A stretch of DNA of 64,000 bases from Tubulanus polymorphus (taxonomy: Eukaryota > Nemertea > Palaeonemertea > Tubulaniformes > Tubulanidae). Each line of letters opens with the position of its first letter. The stretch's first letter is position 1. The notes beneath the pieces were generated by a model, which did no database searches, was not told the DNA's origin, and saw only the letters and a program-made list of their open reading frames with translations. Location of the stretch: positions 3,256,072-3,320,071 of the forward strand of contig NC_134034.1 of NCBI RefSeq assembly GCF_964204645.1, written 5' to 3'. Shown one piece after another: positions 42,070 to 54,000 of this stretch. The translations under genes were made by a program, and so were the position numbers.

Positions 42070-45000
42070 AAAAAATCCCTTCGATTTCTGTTCGTCTTGT
42101 CGTTCGGCGAATTGATTCAAAGCGAGAAGCGTGTCGAACAGTCCATAATCACGTGACTTGTTGCCCGTTGATAATTGGGTAAGGTTATATTTGTTTAACG
42201 CATCGAGGTTAAGCATGTCCAGAAACGAGAGCGATGGATTGGTCTTTGATACATCAACTCTAAATATGAGTGAATCGCGAATCGCGTTTACGAATCGCAC
42301 GTACGGAACATCTTCCTTAAAAAATAGGAAATGCAATCAAGAATATGTTGTAAGTAACTGATCATATCATATCATATCATATCATATCATATCATATCAT
42401 ATCATATCATATCGTATCGTATCATATCATATCATATATTATATATCATTATTATATATCATATATTATATATCATATATCATATATCATATGCTATTAT
42501 CAAGGAGGAGGTCATATATCATATATCATATATCATATATCATATGCTATTATCAAGGAGAAGGTATACTTACAAATGTCAAAAGGAGCCAACGGTAAAG
42601 ATATGTGTTCATGCCAGCCAAAGTTGCCTGTAAACGAATATTCATTCCGTAATAATTTCATAAACTATAACAGCGAACAGAAAACTGAAGGGCAATTCGT
42701 GGTGCAGACTTTCCAACCTCAATGCCCCGTCCAGTGTCCATGAGTGTGAATTGAAACCAAAAACGTCACATATATCATTACGCACTTACCACCGAGAATG
42801 TCCTATACGCATTTGGCTTTCTTGTGTATACAATGAAATGTGATACGCCCAGAGCTTGTGCACGTGAGTCGATCATATCGTTTCTTATTATCGGCATAAT
42901 CGTCAATGAAAGAACGGAGTCTCCAATCCAGAACGAGTGGATAGTGTTTGATGCACGGGATGTGTACCCGAAATCTCGCCACGTACGAGCTGAACGCGGC
43001 CAGAAAATCATCAAGTTCACCTGAAACGAAATGATTTTTATTCCGGGACATCGACATCGCTTCTTAGTAAATAGCATGATAGGACGTTTCTTGATTGGCT
43101 TTTTCAAAACTGGATATATATATTAGGTGGCTTCATTATTTTTGACATCTTTAATGACTTGCCGATGTAAGCAACAATACAAAACTAGAAAATCGACAAT
43201 GCTCTTATACCCGGTAAGATTGATACCCGACCATCCTCGCTTGCCAGGGTTTGATCACCTCACGCTATAGAGCAATTACCAATATAAACCCTTGCCGCAA
43301 ACCCTTCATTGGTCTATAACATCGCCCACGATTTCTTGGGCGGATATCCCCGCTCAGCGCCCACCAGTCTACGTATCAAGCCAATCAGATGTGTTTTTAC
43401 CAGCACTACGTTTGCTCTATAAAATACCTTGCATCTGATTGGCTAGATATATAGACTGGTGGGCGCTGAGCGGGAACCTTCCCACGAAATCGTGGGCGAT
43501 GTAAAAGACCAATGAAGGGTTTGCGGCAAGGGTTTGTATTGGCGTGAGCTACAGTGGGCGGCGATCAAACTCCGGAAAGCGAAGATGTACTCGACCGACG
43601 GGGTTCCTAGGAAATATCCACTCAAACGTCGACACAGGGCCCCGAGGAATAGTAATGGCACATTGTACCTGAATCGTGCGTGACGATGATAAAACGACCG
43701 CAAATCTTGTCTTCAGAACATTAATTTTAAAAAAATTGAGACTGCTTAAGAACATTCAAGCAATTTGGAAATCAATGGCCACTGATCCTCGCCTGATCGG
43801 AAGGGTTACTTGGGAATAGGTAATGGCACACATTTACCTGAACTGTGGGTGATGATGATAAAACGAAAGCAAATTGTGTCTTGTGAACTTTTAATGAATC
43901 TGAGAACGACGCTCATCGTCTGATATAAAGTCGGCAGGACGTTATACACATATTTTAACATTGCTGCTTTCCGGCTGTATTTGTATTCATTTCACCGATA
44001 GAATCATGCATCTTTTTTCAAGAGACTCACATTTTTCGTTGAGGCCGATCCCGCTGTTCATCTCCGGTCGAAAATCGACGAACGTAAAATCGAGAGACGT
44101 TTTCGGCGCATACGCGTACGATGAATGGCGCTCGAGAAATATTCGACCAACTCTTGCATATTCGAGAATTCATCGGTGACGAGGCAGACTACGAGAGAAG
44201 ATATTTCGAAATAAACGCAGACGGTTTAGAATTCTGTCCGTCGCAACTTTGCACGTGAAATTCGGTGACAGACATAGTCAAAGACAAGGCGTGCCACCAA
44301 AGTTCATATGAATCATAAGGCAAAATCGACGCAAAACTTTTATTTTACTATTATTCGTATTATTGTATAAGTTTATTTCTTTTCTAGAAAGTACAATATA
44401 AAATGCAGTCATCACTTATTACATGGGTAGAAAAGTTAAAGAAGGTACTTGTGATATTTCAGCAAAGAAAAAGTGCAAAAAGGGACCCCGAGGGGGTATA
44501 CTTTTGATAAAAAGCCTAATACGCTGGCGGAATGAAGTATGGATAGGAAGTTTAAACCAAGAGTTGGAGAGACCGGAATAATAGCTATTGGTACATTCTT
44601 AGTATATTCCGCTTCAAATTGCGCTCGATTATGTCGAAGTTAGACGCTAGCTGTAGTTCTGTCGGGAGAGAGCAGCCCAAACTCTAATACAATCAATGTT
44701 AGGAGAAAACCATCGTCCCCCGGCAGGGATTCGAACCTGATGGCATCGAGATTGCCACGGCACGAAACCCTGCCATAATCGACCGTGTGCGCAGATACAT
44801 GCGCAGTTCAGATGATGTGATTTTTAGCCAATCAGAAATCCCGTTTTATTTTAGCCCGGGTTTTCCCATTTATAGTTCTTCCTTGAAATTAGCCTCAACG
44901 ATTATACAACGAGCAATCTGATTGGTGCCGCCAGTTTTCGTTCGGAAAGCTGCGCATGTACCTGCGCACCCGGTCTACTGATGCAGGGGTTCGTGCCGTG

Positions 45001-45367
45001 GCTGAGTGTAGCGATGCCATCAGGTTCGAGTCCCTGCAGAGGGAGGATGGGAGAGAACAACCTGATACTCGTTCTATACTGAGGTAAGTGGAATCGATTA
45101 GAATTTTGGGTTTTATGAGTACCCAGATCAGTGGTCATCAATATCATAGTCATAAGTTTACGCAACGAAAAGATACACGTAAATTTAGCAATGCCACTTA
45201 CCGATAAGAGATATGAATGAAATAGAAATATTTTGAATAACTGTGGGTCATTTAAGGTAACACGTGTACGTACCGACTTTCATTGTCCTCGCGGAGCCGG
45301 CGGCGGAAATAACAACGAATAAAGCTATCCATATTGCTGAGTATAAGTGGCGTAGTAACGCGTCCAT
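42070..45367 (-). CDS. Ionotropic glutamate receptor 5' half: signal peptide and amino-terminal domain exons
   Basis: Exon 1 complement(45274..45367) encodes MDALLRHLYSAIWIALFVVI, a clear signal peptide, and ends at GTACGT in phase 1. A second exon is likely at complement(44031..44188), but its frame is inconsistent (see findings). Exons complement(42790..43020) and (42070..42315) are 231 and 246 nt, both phase 0. They carry MIDSRAQALGVSHFIVYT, SLIFRVDVSKTNPSLSFL and YGLFDTLLALNQFAE, which fit the periplasmic-binding-like ATD of iGluRs. Splice sites GTAAGT and TTTTTTAAG/CGTTTCAG are good. Strand, phase and position make this the likely 5' half of the copy C receptor at 35.3-37.4 kb. The ATD-S1 linker is not accounted for. 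Confidence 0.55.
42359..42565. repeat. (ATATC)n and (ATCAT)n pentanucleotide/AT-rich tandem repeats
   Basis: About 15 ATATC units are followed by irregular ATATCAT repeats that include two copies of a longer unit ending 'gctattatcaaggagRagg'. The array lies in the intron between two ATD exons. Confidence 0.9.
43239..43580. mobile_element. Foldback MITE (CGCCCACGA family)
   Basis: Arms at about 43245-43375 and 43455-43575 are reverse complements, sharing 'aacccttgccgcaaaccctt', 'catcgcccacgat' and 'gctcagcgcccaccagtct'. The outer ends are 'ggtttgatc' and 'gatcaaact'. A second copy at 48157-49100 is split by a solo LTR. Confidence 0.8.
44717..45043. mobile_element. Foldback element with tRNA-like termini, copy 2
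   Basis: Same family as 14182-14597: left end 'ccccggcagggattcgaacc', right end 'ggttcgagtccctgcaga', preceded by an A-box-like 'gtggctgagtgtagcg'. Inner pairing is 'gccaatcagaaatcccg' with 'caatctgattgg'. It lies in intron 1 of the iGluR 5' half. Confidence 0.8.
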
Positions 45368-45403
45368 ATCTCGATCGCTAAAAACACTAAAGCGAAATGT
45401 GAT

Positions 45404-45416
45404 GTTTATATATATG
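45404..45416 (-). promoter_or_regulatory. TATA-box-like sequence of the iGluR 5' half
   Basis: On the minus strand 'catatatataaacatc' lies about 40-50 bp upstream of the signal-peptide ATG at 45367, leaving room for a start site near 45378 and a very short leader. Supported by position only. Confidence 0.45.
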
Positions 45417-45419
45417 CGA

Positions 45420-48156
45420 CACCGAGTTCGTATCCGCGAACAATATCTTTATTTCCCGAAAGACAATAATCCCATTAGACGACACAGGCCGTGGCTTTCA
45501 GTTTTATTACTTTCCAAATGATGATTGTTTGTTTATTTCGTTTTCTAGTACGGATGACTATTTAATCGAATTGCCTAAAAACGTCGTAACAACCAGACTC
45601 GCAGATACGTGGGTAATTGTCGTAATAACGAAATTGGTAAAAGATAATTCCTCGAAAATATAAATCGCGCGATTCCGAATAAGTCAAAAAAACTTGCCAA
45701 TAATGCGCGTGTTTAGATATCGGCACTCAATACACATTCTCAGATGAAGTTAGTTCTGAAGGCGATTTCACAACGTTAAGACCAATCTTAAGATTTTGAC
45801 CGATTTTGGTGTATAAATGTCTATATCTTTAAGGTGACAGGTAAAAATTCCCCTGGGCAAAATTTCCCCCGTATTTGTTGATTTCACTCAAATGTTCAAT
45901 AGAATTGACACTCGAGTTCTTACGTTCAAAAAACTTCAGGTACATTCAAAATTCTATTGCACAACTTCCATTCTATATCAATAATTTCTGTAGATACAAA
46001 ATTATTTTTCGATTGAATTCGGTCATTTAAACTACTGGCTGATAAGAAGTGATCATGGTAAAGAAACTTAGTTCGAAAGTAACGATAAAATATCTATTTA
46101 CTTATGTATGCCGAGATATTTTTGTAAAAAGATTTAGATTTGATAGAAAAGTGAATACATGGGCCGATTTTTACCAAGGGGGATTTGCGGGGGGGGATAT
46201 ATTTACCTGGGGAATTTTTACCTACATCCTATCTCTACGTATAGGATATAGATGATGAAAACAGTAGCTTGACCTGCAAGCGCCTATTTATGTTATAATA
46301 CGCATGTTTATTTACATAAATTGGTCAATTTTTACATCATCAATTACCTAAAGCTACTGTTCCGTTTCTGTGTGTGTGTGCTACATATGATTAGATGATT
46401 GGTGAATGGTGAAGTATAGAGACGTAGTTGTAGGATCCTTTATGCGCTCTTCTTGTTGTATCTGTAGGTGCAAATGTAAATATGTTGTTGATACTGTAAT
46501 ATTTGATTTCTGTTGCTTTTTGCCCGATAGCGATGATCGTGTAATAAGGATCATGACATATATGAAAACAGTACCTTGATCCGTATCCTGTAAAGCCTGT
46601 ATAAAACAGTATATAGCCGGGTTCTACATCTAACTGTAGACTGACACCAGACTGTTGTCAGTCGTCGCGTAGCTTTGTTCACTAAAAACCAGGGCATGTA
46701 TTCATTCGAAATGATTCATTCATTCGCATAATTAATGATAAAGAGGTACGGGCGAGGAAGGGAGAGGGAAGTATGAGAGAGGGAGGTATGAGAGAGGACG
46801 CGAGGGAGAGAGGCATCACGCCGAGGGAGGGACGTGAGACATGATAACGAGCGACTAAATCGTGCTCATTCTTACCTGAGAACCGCCGATCGTCGCCTTA
46901 GCTTTTACCATATTCGTCGATAAGAATATCCGTGTATTTGATGGGAACCGGCAACAACGGCGCCTATGTTTCGGAGGGTAAAGGGTTTCGGAATGGCGCA
47001 AACAGCTGATATAGCTAGTAAAACACGCGTGGTACTTCCAAGCGTATTCGATCAAATGAAAAACCGGTCTGTAGAGAGAAAAAACACGTTACAACACGTT
47101 TGCTCTTTTCTAAAGAAAGAATCGTCTATATCGTCTACATTTCACGGGAAAACCGAACATTCGTTCGTCGCCTTTCAAATACACTGACAACGTCACCTAT
47201 CTTCGCTAAATATAAAAAAATCCAATCAAAATTTTATATATAATAAATTCGTTTTATATAATCACTGTTCTCATTTGCTTGTATTTGTTATTGTTTTTAT
47301 CGAAATGATAGAACAATAAGAATTATATTGAGTAATACTTTAAACAGTGTCCATTGTCTTATGTTTTTATGCTGCCATCTTAATATTCCAAGTTTTTATA
47401 TCTGTAATTTGTAAAGTCTGTTGAGATGTCTTTTGTAACGGACAGTAAATGAATATCATTTTCATTACTATCATTAATATGGATATTAAGAATATTCAAA
47501 TTTGATTTACTGCTCGACGGCCAGTAACAATTGGGAAACGACCGTGAGACAAAAAATAAGAAAGTGTGATAAGGTTGTTTATCAGGATGCGTGCGGGTGT
47601 GCGATACCATTTTTCAAAAAACAAAACAAAATATAAAAATGGATTTCTGTATGCGGGATGCGCATTTTTCTTTTCTATCTTTACTGACGAACCTTTTTTT
47701 TGACGCGCGCGGAAACTGAAACTGCGAGCTATTTTCCTTGCGTGGCCCAAGCATTCATTCCACTGCGGTTTTTAACATCACTCCCGGTTTAGCGGATCCG
47801 ATGAGGACGCCATATCAGCCAACCATTTCAACGATTTTCATGTTAGTGGATCGTTTTGTAAGGTGCCCGTGCAAATGTCGGATCCAGGGATTAGTCGCGC
47901 AGAAAATATTTGGAAAATCAGATGCAAAAGAAGCTCATTTTGGGTGAACATTTTGCTCCTTTTTCCAACAATATTCGTCCTCAAATCAAGTAAGTCGAAC
48001 ATGTGCATATTTTGAACGAAAACGAATGGATAATGATTGTAGGACAAGTAGCAATTTAGAGATTTTACAAGCACCTCCTCGTCAACATCGAATAATGATT
48101 GTAGGACGAGTGGCAATTTTAAAGAATTTACATGCGCCTGCTTAGCTTAGCGGCAA
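45420..48156. other. Intergenic region with no convincing gene
   Basis: A purine-rich tract (GGGAGAGG/TATGAGAGAGG repeats) lies at about 46745-46845. On the minus strand near 46870-46915 a short open segment MVKAKATIGGSQ ends at a good GTAAGA donor and could be a first exon of an unidentified gene, but nothing downstream joins it convincingly. The remainder shows no recognisable coding sequence. Confidence 0.4.
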
Positions 48157-49100
48157 CGTGTCCGCCCAAGAAATCGCGGGCGATGTAATAGACCAATGAA
48201 GGGTTTGCGGCAAGGGTTGTCACGAGGGTCCGTGGAAAACCCCAATAGGATATCCGATAGCAGAGAATCAACAACGGACGACAAGAATTCTTAAATTAAA
48301 ACAAAACGAATTACAAATTTATTCCAACGTAACTTCTACAGTTAATTAGAATGGAGTTAGAGTTAGAGTTTGATCACACTTCTCCAGTAGTGAGCCGTGG
48401 TGGTATCCGAGTGAGACGTGACCTTGATGGGTGCACACTGATCAACGTATGACGAGTCTCCCAGGATATTGCGAATGTTGACGACCGTCCGTTAGTAACT
48501 GAAATATCAGGCGCTCAGACGTTAACCGCACTAACTGACGTAGCTTGAGTACGGGAGGTTTCGAGACACGCACTCACTTGACGTATCTGAGTGGATATAA
48601 TTCACAAACTAAAAGACAACAATTATTGTTACGACATTTATAAGGGTCATAAACCCTGCAAACCAAACGTGCGTCTCAATTGTAATGTTATTTGATTATA
48701 ATACAAAGATTTATCCGAAGATAGAACAATGCAATGGTTTATCTATTAAGCAATTTGCTTGGAATGATTATTAAGAATGAATATTAGAATAGTTTAACTT
48801 ACCCCGTGAACAGCATACATGTGTTACTATACTACACCCAATACGGTGTCCTAACAGCTGGACGGGTTTGTCATGTCTAGTGAAACGACGCTTAAACCAA
48901 ATCTTATATAGAATTGACCGCTAGGGTTGAATGGTCACATTGAGAAAGGTGCGCCGATCCCAACAAACACACAGCTAGCTATAAGCTATGCATGCATGCA
49001 GAATGCATGAATATATGAAGTTATGAATGCAAGGTCGTGACAAGGGTTCGTATTGGCGTGAGCTTCGGCGGGTGGCAACCAAACCGTGGCAGGCGAGCTC
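48157..49100. mobile_element. Second copy of the CGCCCACGA foldback MITE, interrupted
   Basis: Sequence 48157-48217 ('gtccgcccaagaaatcgcgg', 'gaccaatgaagggtttgcgg') continues at 49043-49100 ('cgtattggcgtgagct', 'ggcaaccaaacc') in the same order as in 43460-43575. The solo LTR at 48218-49042 sits between them. Confidence 0.7.
48218..49042. mobile_element. Solo LTR
   Basis: 825 bp beginning TGTCACGAGGG and ending TCGTGACA, a TG...CA structure with an 8-bp terminal inverted repeat, flanked by the 5-bp duplication 'agggt' (48213-48217 and 49043-49047). TGTCACGA/TCGTGACA ends and 5-bp duplications are typical of Ty3/gypsy LTRs. No internal retroelement sequence remains, so it probably arose by LTR-LTR recombination. 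Confidence 0.75.
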
Positions 49101-49148
49101 CTCGTAAATAATCGATGGCAAAAACAGCATTGCAGCGAACGTACGATT

Positions 49149-50129
49149 TCAAGAGCAGCGTAACAACACTTTCATCCGTTCTTTAAATTTTATACTGAAC
49201 ACATAATAGAATATGCCGTTTACAGCTGAATTAATGGCTTGGAAAACGTCATTCACGAGTAATATTCGCCACAGGATGGACCATGGGGTAATACGTAATA
49301 AAGCATTGAATAGCATATCGGGAAAAACTGACACCATGAATATGGCTGATGCGACGAATACCATTCTGTAAGCCGTTCCATCGAGTTTATTTTCTTTACT
49401 CGTATCTGCACCTCCGGTCAATTGTTTCCTATTTCTAGCGTATATTCGTAATTTGATTATCATTATCGCATTTAAGATTGGTATAAGAGCGAACGGCAAA
49501 TATGAGGAGAAAACATTCTTTATCAAAGACGTATATCTAGGGTGGCTTGTAACAGATTTTGGGCCGGGGACAGTCAGGCCGTATGTACATGGATATTTTA
49601 CGTACACAACGATCCGGTCTTGCGCATGGTTTGCCTCAATCCCACTCCAAATGAGGATCCAAATGGCCGAAAAAACATAACAATGTTTCAGATTCCAATG
49701 TCGCTTTGCTTTAAGCGGAAAACAAATATGAACCGTTCGGTCGAACGTCACTAATAGGGTCAGAACGTTACGAATGTAAGATGCCCATTTTGAGATGGCA
49801 TTACTCGCAATATAGAGCTCAGTGGCTCCCACCGCGCCGTCTAAATAAAGACCTATCTTTCCATAGCGGAAAAGTTTCACGACCCAGGTTATATGGTTGT
49901 ACAAAACGACTCCGATGCAACAGACAATATCGAAAACCGCCAGTAACAATAACAAGAAATGCGAAGTCGCCGAGCTATTCATTTTATGTAGTCGATATAA
50001 GACCACCACTGTAAGCGAATTGATAACGAGGCCGGACCATGCGACCGGTCCTATCACCGTCGCTGAAACAAGATTCCACACTACTTTATCATAATACATG
50101 CACCTCGCTGACATCGAGGCGTTCAACAT
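49149..50129 (-). CDS. Rhodopsin-like (class A) GPCR, distinct from the GPCR pair
   Basis: A single-exon receptor of 326 residues from a true ATG at 50129. The N-terminus has an N-glycosylation motif (NAS). TM1 is near VIGPVAWSGLVINSLTVVVL with its Asn. TM2 has LLLLAVFDIVCC with the conserved Asp. TM3 ends TFDRTVHICFPLKAKR, a DRY variant. Loop 2 has a Cys (KYPCTYG), TM6 lies in VFVASAIFMVSVFPDML, and TM7 has AVNGIFYYVFS in place of NPxxY. The overall form matches invertebrate peptide (FMRFamide-like) receptors; the ligand is unknown. A (TA)n tract and a CG-rich minisatellite lie 165-365 bp upstream. Confidence 0.85.
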   Translation of the reverse strand: MLNASMSARCMYYDKVVWNLVSATVIGPVAWSGLVINSLTVVVLYRLHKMNSSATSHFLLLLLAVFDIVCCIGVVLYNHITWVVKLFRYGKIGLYLDGAVGATELYIASNAISKWASYIRNVLTLLVTFDRTVHICFPLKAKRHWNLKHCYVFSAIWILIWSGIEANHAQDRIVVYVKYPCTYGLTVPGPKSVTSHPRYTSLIKNVFSSYLPFALIPILNAIMIIKLRIYARNRKQLTGGADTSKENKLDGTAYRMVFVASAIFMVSVFPDMLFNALLRITPWSILWRILLVNDVFQAINSAVNGIFYYVFSIKFKERMKVLLRCS

Positions 50130-50293
50130 AACTGTAACCGTCAGCGAGTACGTACGAAATGGTAGGAAGCGGTGTAATTATACGTGCGTTTTGCGAGCGA
50201 CTGACTGATACGCGCCGAGTGTAAATCCCAAATCACAGCCCGTGACGATATAGGTAATAATACCGTACCGACATATAAACCGACATATAGGTT

Positions 50294-50304
50294 ATATATA
50301 TATA

Positions 50305-50346
<42 letters not shown>
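50294..50346. repeat. (TA)n microsatellite upstream of the GPCR
   Basis: Two TA runs separated by a TTA. No inverted repeat flanks. Confidence 0.95.
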
Positions 50347-50348
<2 letters not shown>

Positions 50349-50379
50349 CCGATGTGAGATATAGAAAACCAAAAGTTTT

Positions 50380-50492
50380 GAATTCTCGCGCGAGAAAACC
50401 GAACTTTTTGAATTCTCGCGCGAGAAAACCGAACTTTTTGAATTCTCGCGCGAGAAAACTGAACCTTTTGAATTATCGCGCGAGAAAACCAA
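50380..50492. repeat. 30-bp minisatellite with palindromic units
   Basis: Four units of about 30 bp, each containing the palindrome TTCTCGCGCGAGAA followed by 'aaccgaactttttg'. The last unit has TTATCGCGCGAGAA. Confidence 0.9.
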
Positions 50493-51029
50493 AAAAGGGC
50501 CACTGTGAAAATTCTTTTATCGTTGCTCTAGCCGAAAAGAAAATCTTTTTAGTACGGCCCGAATCAGCCACCATAGATGATAAAAAGAAACGGGTATAGA
50601 AAAAAAACGCCAGCGATTTCAATGAGTTTTATTTTCCAAATTCTTAAAATAATGCGGGTTCGCATTACGAAGCAAGTAAGACATCCTAGTACCAGGAGAT
50701 GGCTACACCCATAAGCCTTATATGACGTCATCAAGGTCTATCGATCGTTCACTCCGGCATCAATCAAGTTAGAGCGATAGTTTCTGACGTCATAAGAGAA
50801 CCTAATGGGATCGGTCATCATTTCTAGACAAGTCTGTACATTCACACGTTAGCTTTAGGGGGTTTATCACAATCGGGCGAGACGCATGCAGCGTGCGGAA
50901 TTGTTGTCATTTTAGAAGGTTTTATTGAATAAGTCTTTTTCGATGAAATCGTGGTTATCTTTAGAAGGTTTACCGCGTTCTCTGTAGGAAAAGCAGAGAT
51001 GATGTGTTTGGTTTGATTATCTAGTCGTA

Positions 51030-54000
51030 TTACCGCGCGCAAGCTCCGTCGTTACACGATATAGTTTCGCTGTTTGAACCGACGCAATCCGCGCCGCCAT
51101 TTTGCGGGGACGGATTCGTACAAGTCCTCGTCCTCATTTTAGTGCCATCGCCGCACGTGACACTACACAATCCGTAATTTCCCCACTTTGTCCAGTTTCC
51201 GTCTCCTGGGGAAAAAGTTTAAAAAAGTGGAGTAACTCGAAAGGGTCGTATTTCCTGATTCATGGACGTCGATCCGGATGCCTTGGATATTTCCGGGTAC
51301 TTACTTTTTGGGGGGCAATTTACAAATTCGACGTCATCGACGCAAATATCACCGAGATAGTCGAGACCCCTGGTGGCGTGAATTCGAACCTGAAACGATT
51401 AACGTTAATGTTTATTTCATACCATTCAGCAATGGCTAATGTCTAATGTCTAATGTCTAATGTCTGATGTTTGTAGTTCATTTTCAATTAAAAATGTCTC
51501 AAGTAAACTACTGAACACATGTGAAGTGTGGACGATCAGTTTTTGAAAGTGTGCTGATAAAATGTCTAATGTCTGGTGTTTGTAGGTCATTTTCAATTAA
51601 AAATGTCTCAAGTAAAGTACTGAACACATGTGAAGTGTGGACGATCAGTTTTTGAAAGTGAGCTGATAAAATGTCTAATGTCTGGTGTCTGTGGTTCATT
51701 TTCAATTAAAAATGTCTCAAGTAAAGTACTGAACACATATGAAGTGTGGACGATCAGTTTTTGAAAGTGTGCTGATAAAATTTCTAATGTCTGGTGTCTG
51801 TAGTTCATTTTCAATTAAAAATGTCTCAAGTAAAGTACTGAACACATGTGAAGCGTGGGCGATCAGTTTTTGAAAGTGTGCTGATAAAATGTCTAATGTC
51901 TGGTGTTTGTAGTTAAATCAATGAAAAAATGTAATGCAAAAAATGTCTCGGACGAAAACCTGAACATATGTGAAGATGTGAAGTGTGAACATGTCTATAG
52001 TGCCTGGTATTCTTAGTTGATTGTCAATCCAAAAATGCTTCGCGGAAAGTCCTGAACAGATGAGCTGATAAAATATCAGTAAGTATGTTCGTTTGTAGTT
52101 CATTAATAATGAGACAAAAATGTCCGAAAATAGGCAAAATCCAGTATGATAGGGTACATTTTCCCGAATGCACAGTGCAGAACAACTGTGAAACCGCCAT
52201 AAATATCAAATTCTAATTCTCCCTTGCCCTGCAATGAACACATATCTTACTGTAATATCATCTCCTTCTGGAACTGTCGCGATCGCCTCCTTCCAACCTT
52301 CACCTTGGTTGCCGGATATAGTGAAGATAGTGCTGCCGTCTGCCGTTACGCTCAGCGTGTTAATCGTCGCACCAAACATGTTATACCAAAGATGCATTTT
52401 ACACGTAGCATTTGACGTAACCGAATTCAATTCAAGAATGGCCTCGTCGTTTTCGTGCAAATCCGATGCCTCGATGTAGATAAAATGCCCTGAATAGAAT
52501 ACATCAGAATTCATCAGTGGACATAGTAGGTTTGATTTTCAATATTTTCTTTGTTAATGATGGTCTGGTGTCCGTGGCATAGTTCCTACGTATTCATATG
52601 AAATTTCTACAAAATTAGTAAATGGGAAATAATATTCCGCGCTTCATTTACATTTCGGCGCTGTTTGAAAACATGCTGGGCTTAAAATTAACAACTTAAA
52701 GAATGGTGATAATAATCTCTTATACAGCGCTAAATCGAAGCGAAGCAGCTCAAAGCGCTTTTCATTGAATTGGTATTTATTGCCCCAGCCTATAATCCTA
52801 ACCATGTACATCGTATCAGTCATCTCTTGGGAGAAGTAACAATCAGATCAGCTAATAAGCGCTGCGGTCAGGCCAGGTACCTCTATCAGGCCAGGTACCT
52901 ACTCATGGGTGGAGAGAGGCAATAATTATAAGTGTCTTCCCCGATGACTTTATGGTCATATGGGATTCGAACTCATGAACTGGTTTCCCAGAGCCGAACG
53001 CTTTAAGCACTCGGCCACACCGCTCCAAAAGCAGTCAAATAAACAGATCGTCTAAAGAGAAATGTTTTAACTCGTTTTCAAGAGTAATCAAATCAGAGCA
53101 TGATTCTGAAAGTTAAAACATTCATAAGATTCAAGCTTCTGAGGCAGAGGCACGGTGATCACAGTAGAGAGTGTTAAATGATGAATTCAGAACATTAATC
53201 ATAGTAGACATCGAATGATACATCAGTGGCATATGACTGCCTTGAATCAGTTCCTGATCTATACATCCTCAAATGGAAGCCTTAACATAATTGTTTCAAT
53301 TGGATTGGCAGATTTTTCCATCGCAACTTTACCAGTGTAGTCCTGCAGTGTATGGTCATCATCAGCACCGGTGTTACTAGATGGCGTGCCTATGTCTTTT
53401 ATGGTCCAATTAGCCGTCGTTCCCACGTTTGACCACAAGCTTTGATTACCGTGCTCGAACTCCGTACTGATCCCTGAAAAAAGACGAGGGCATCCATTAT
53501 GGAAAGTTGTCTCGATTGAAGATCGTCATTTTTTTGAATGAGTCTTGATGATAAAATGTCCAACGTCAGGTATTCGAAGTGCATTTCCATTCAGAAACGT
53601 CTGCGCCTGTTTGAAGTATGGCAATAAGTGTTTGGAAGCGTGCTGGCAAAGTCTGTTTGAAAAATGGTAATAAAGTAAAGTATTTCCTGTCTAAAGGGTC
53701 GAGGGATGTAGACTCCATTGAAGTATAGGCGTTCAGAAACCACAAGAGAATTGTGATTAAGTATCAACTACCTTTAGGGAACGCTGAATTCCGCACTCTG
53801 ATGGGCTGCAGAATACAACACTCTGATGGGATGCAGAGATCCAGACTCTGATTGGATGCAGAGTCCAACATTCTTATGGGATGCATTTGGATAAGTGTGA
53901 TATTTACCAACTTCACATTTCGCTGATTTACAGTTAGCTGTTTGTGTTTTGTCTCCGCTGCACTCGGCGCCTCCATTTTTAGGTGCCGGGTCGTCGCACA

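Noticed and set aside
42359-42565. CRISPR-like array
   Set aside because: There are no spacers; it is a simple pentanucleotide repeat in an animal genome.
48218-49042. Reading the insert as a DNA transposon with a 7-bp duplication 'aagggtt'
   Set aside because: The TG...CA ends with a 5-bp 'agggt' duplication fit a solo LTR better.
52950-53028. Possible tRNA-Ser/Leu gene on the minus strand
   Set aside because: A and B boxes are present but the acceptor stem does not pair and a SINE-like tail follows.
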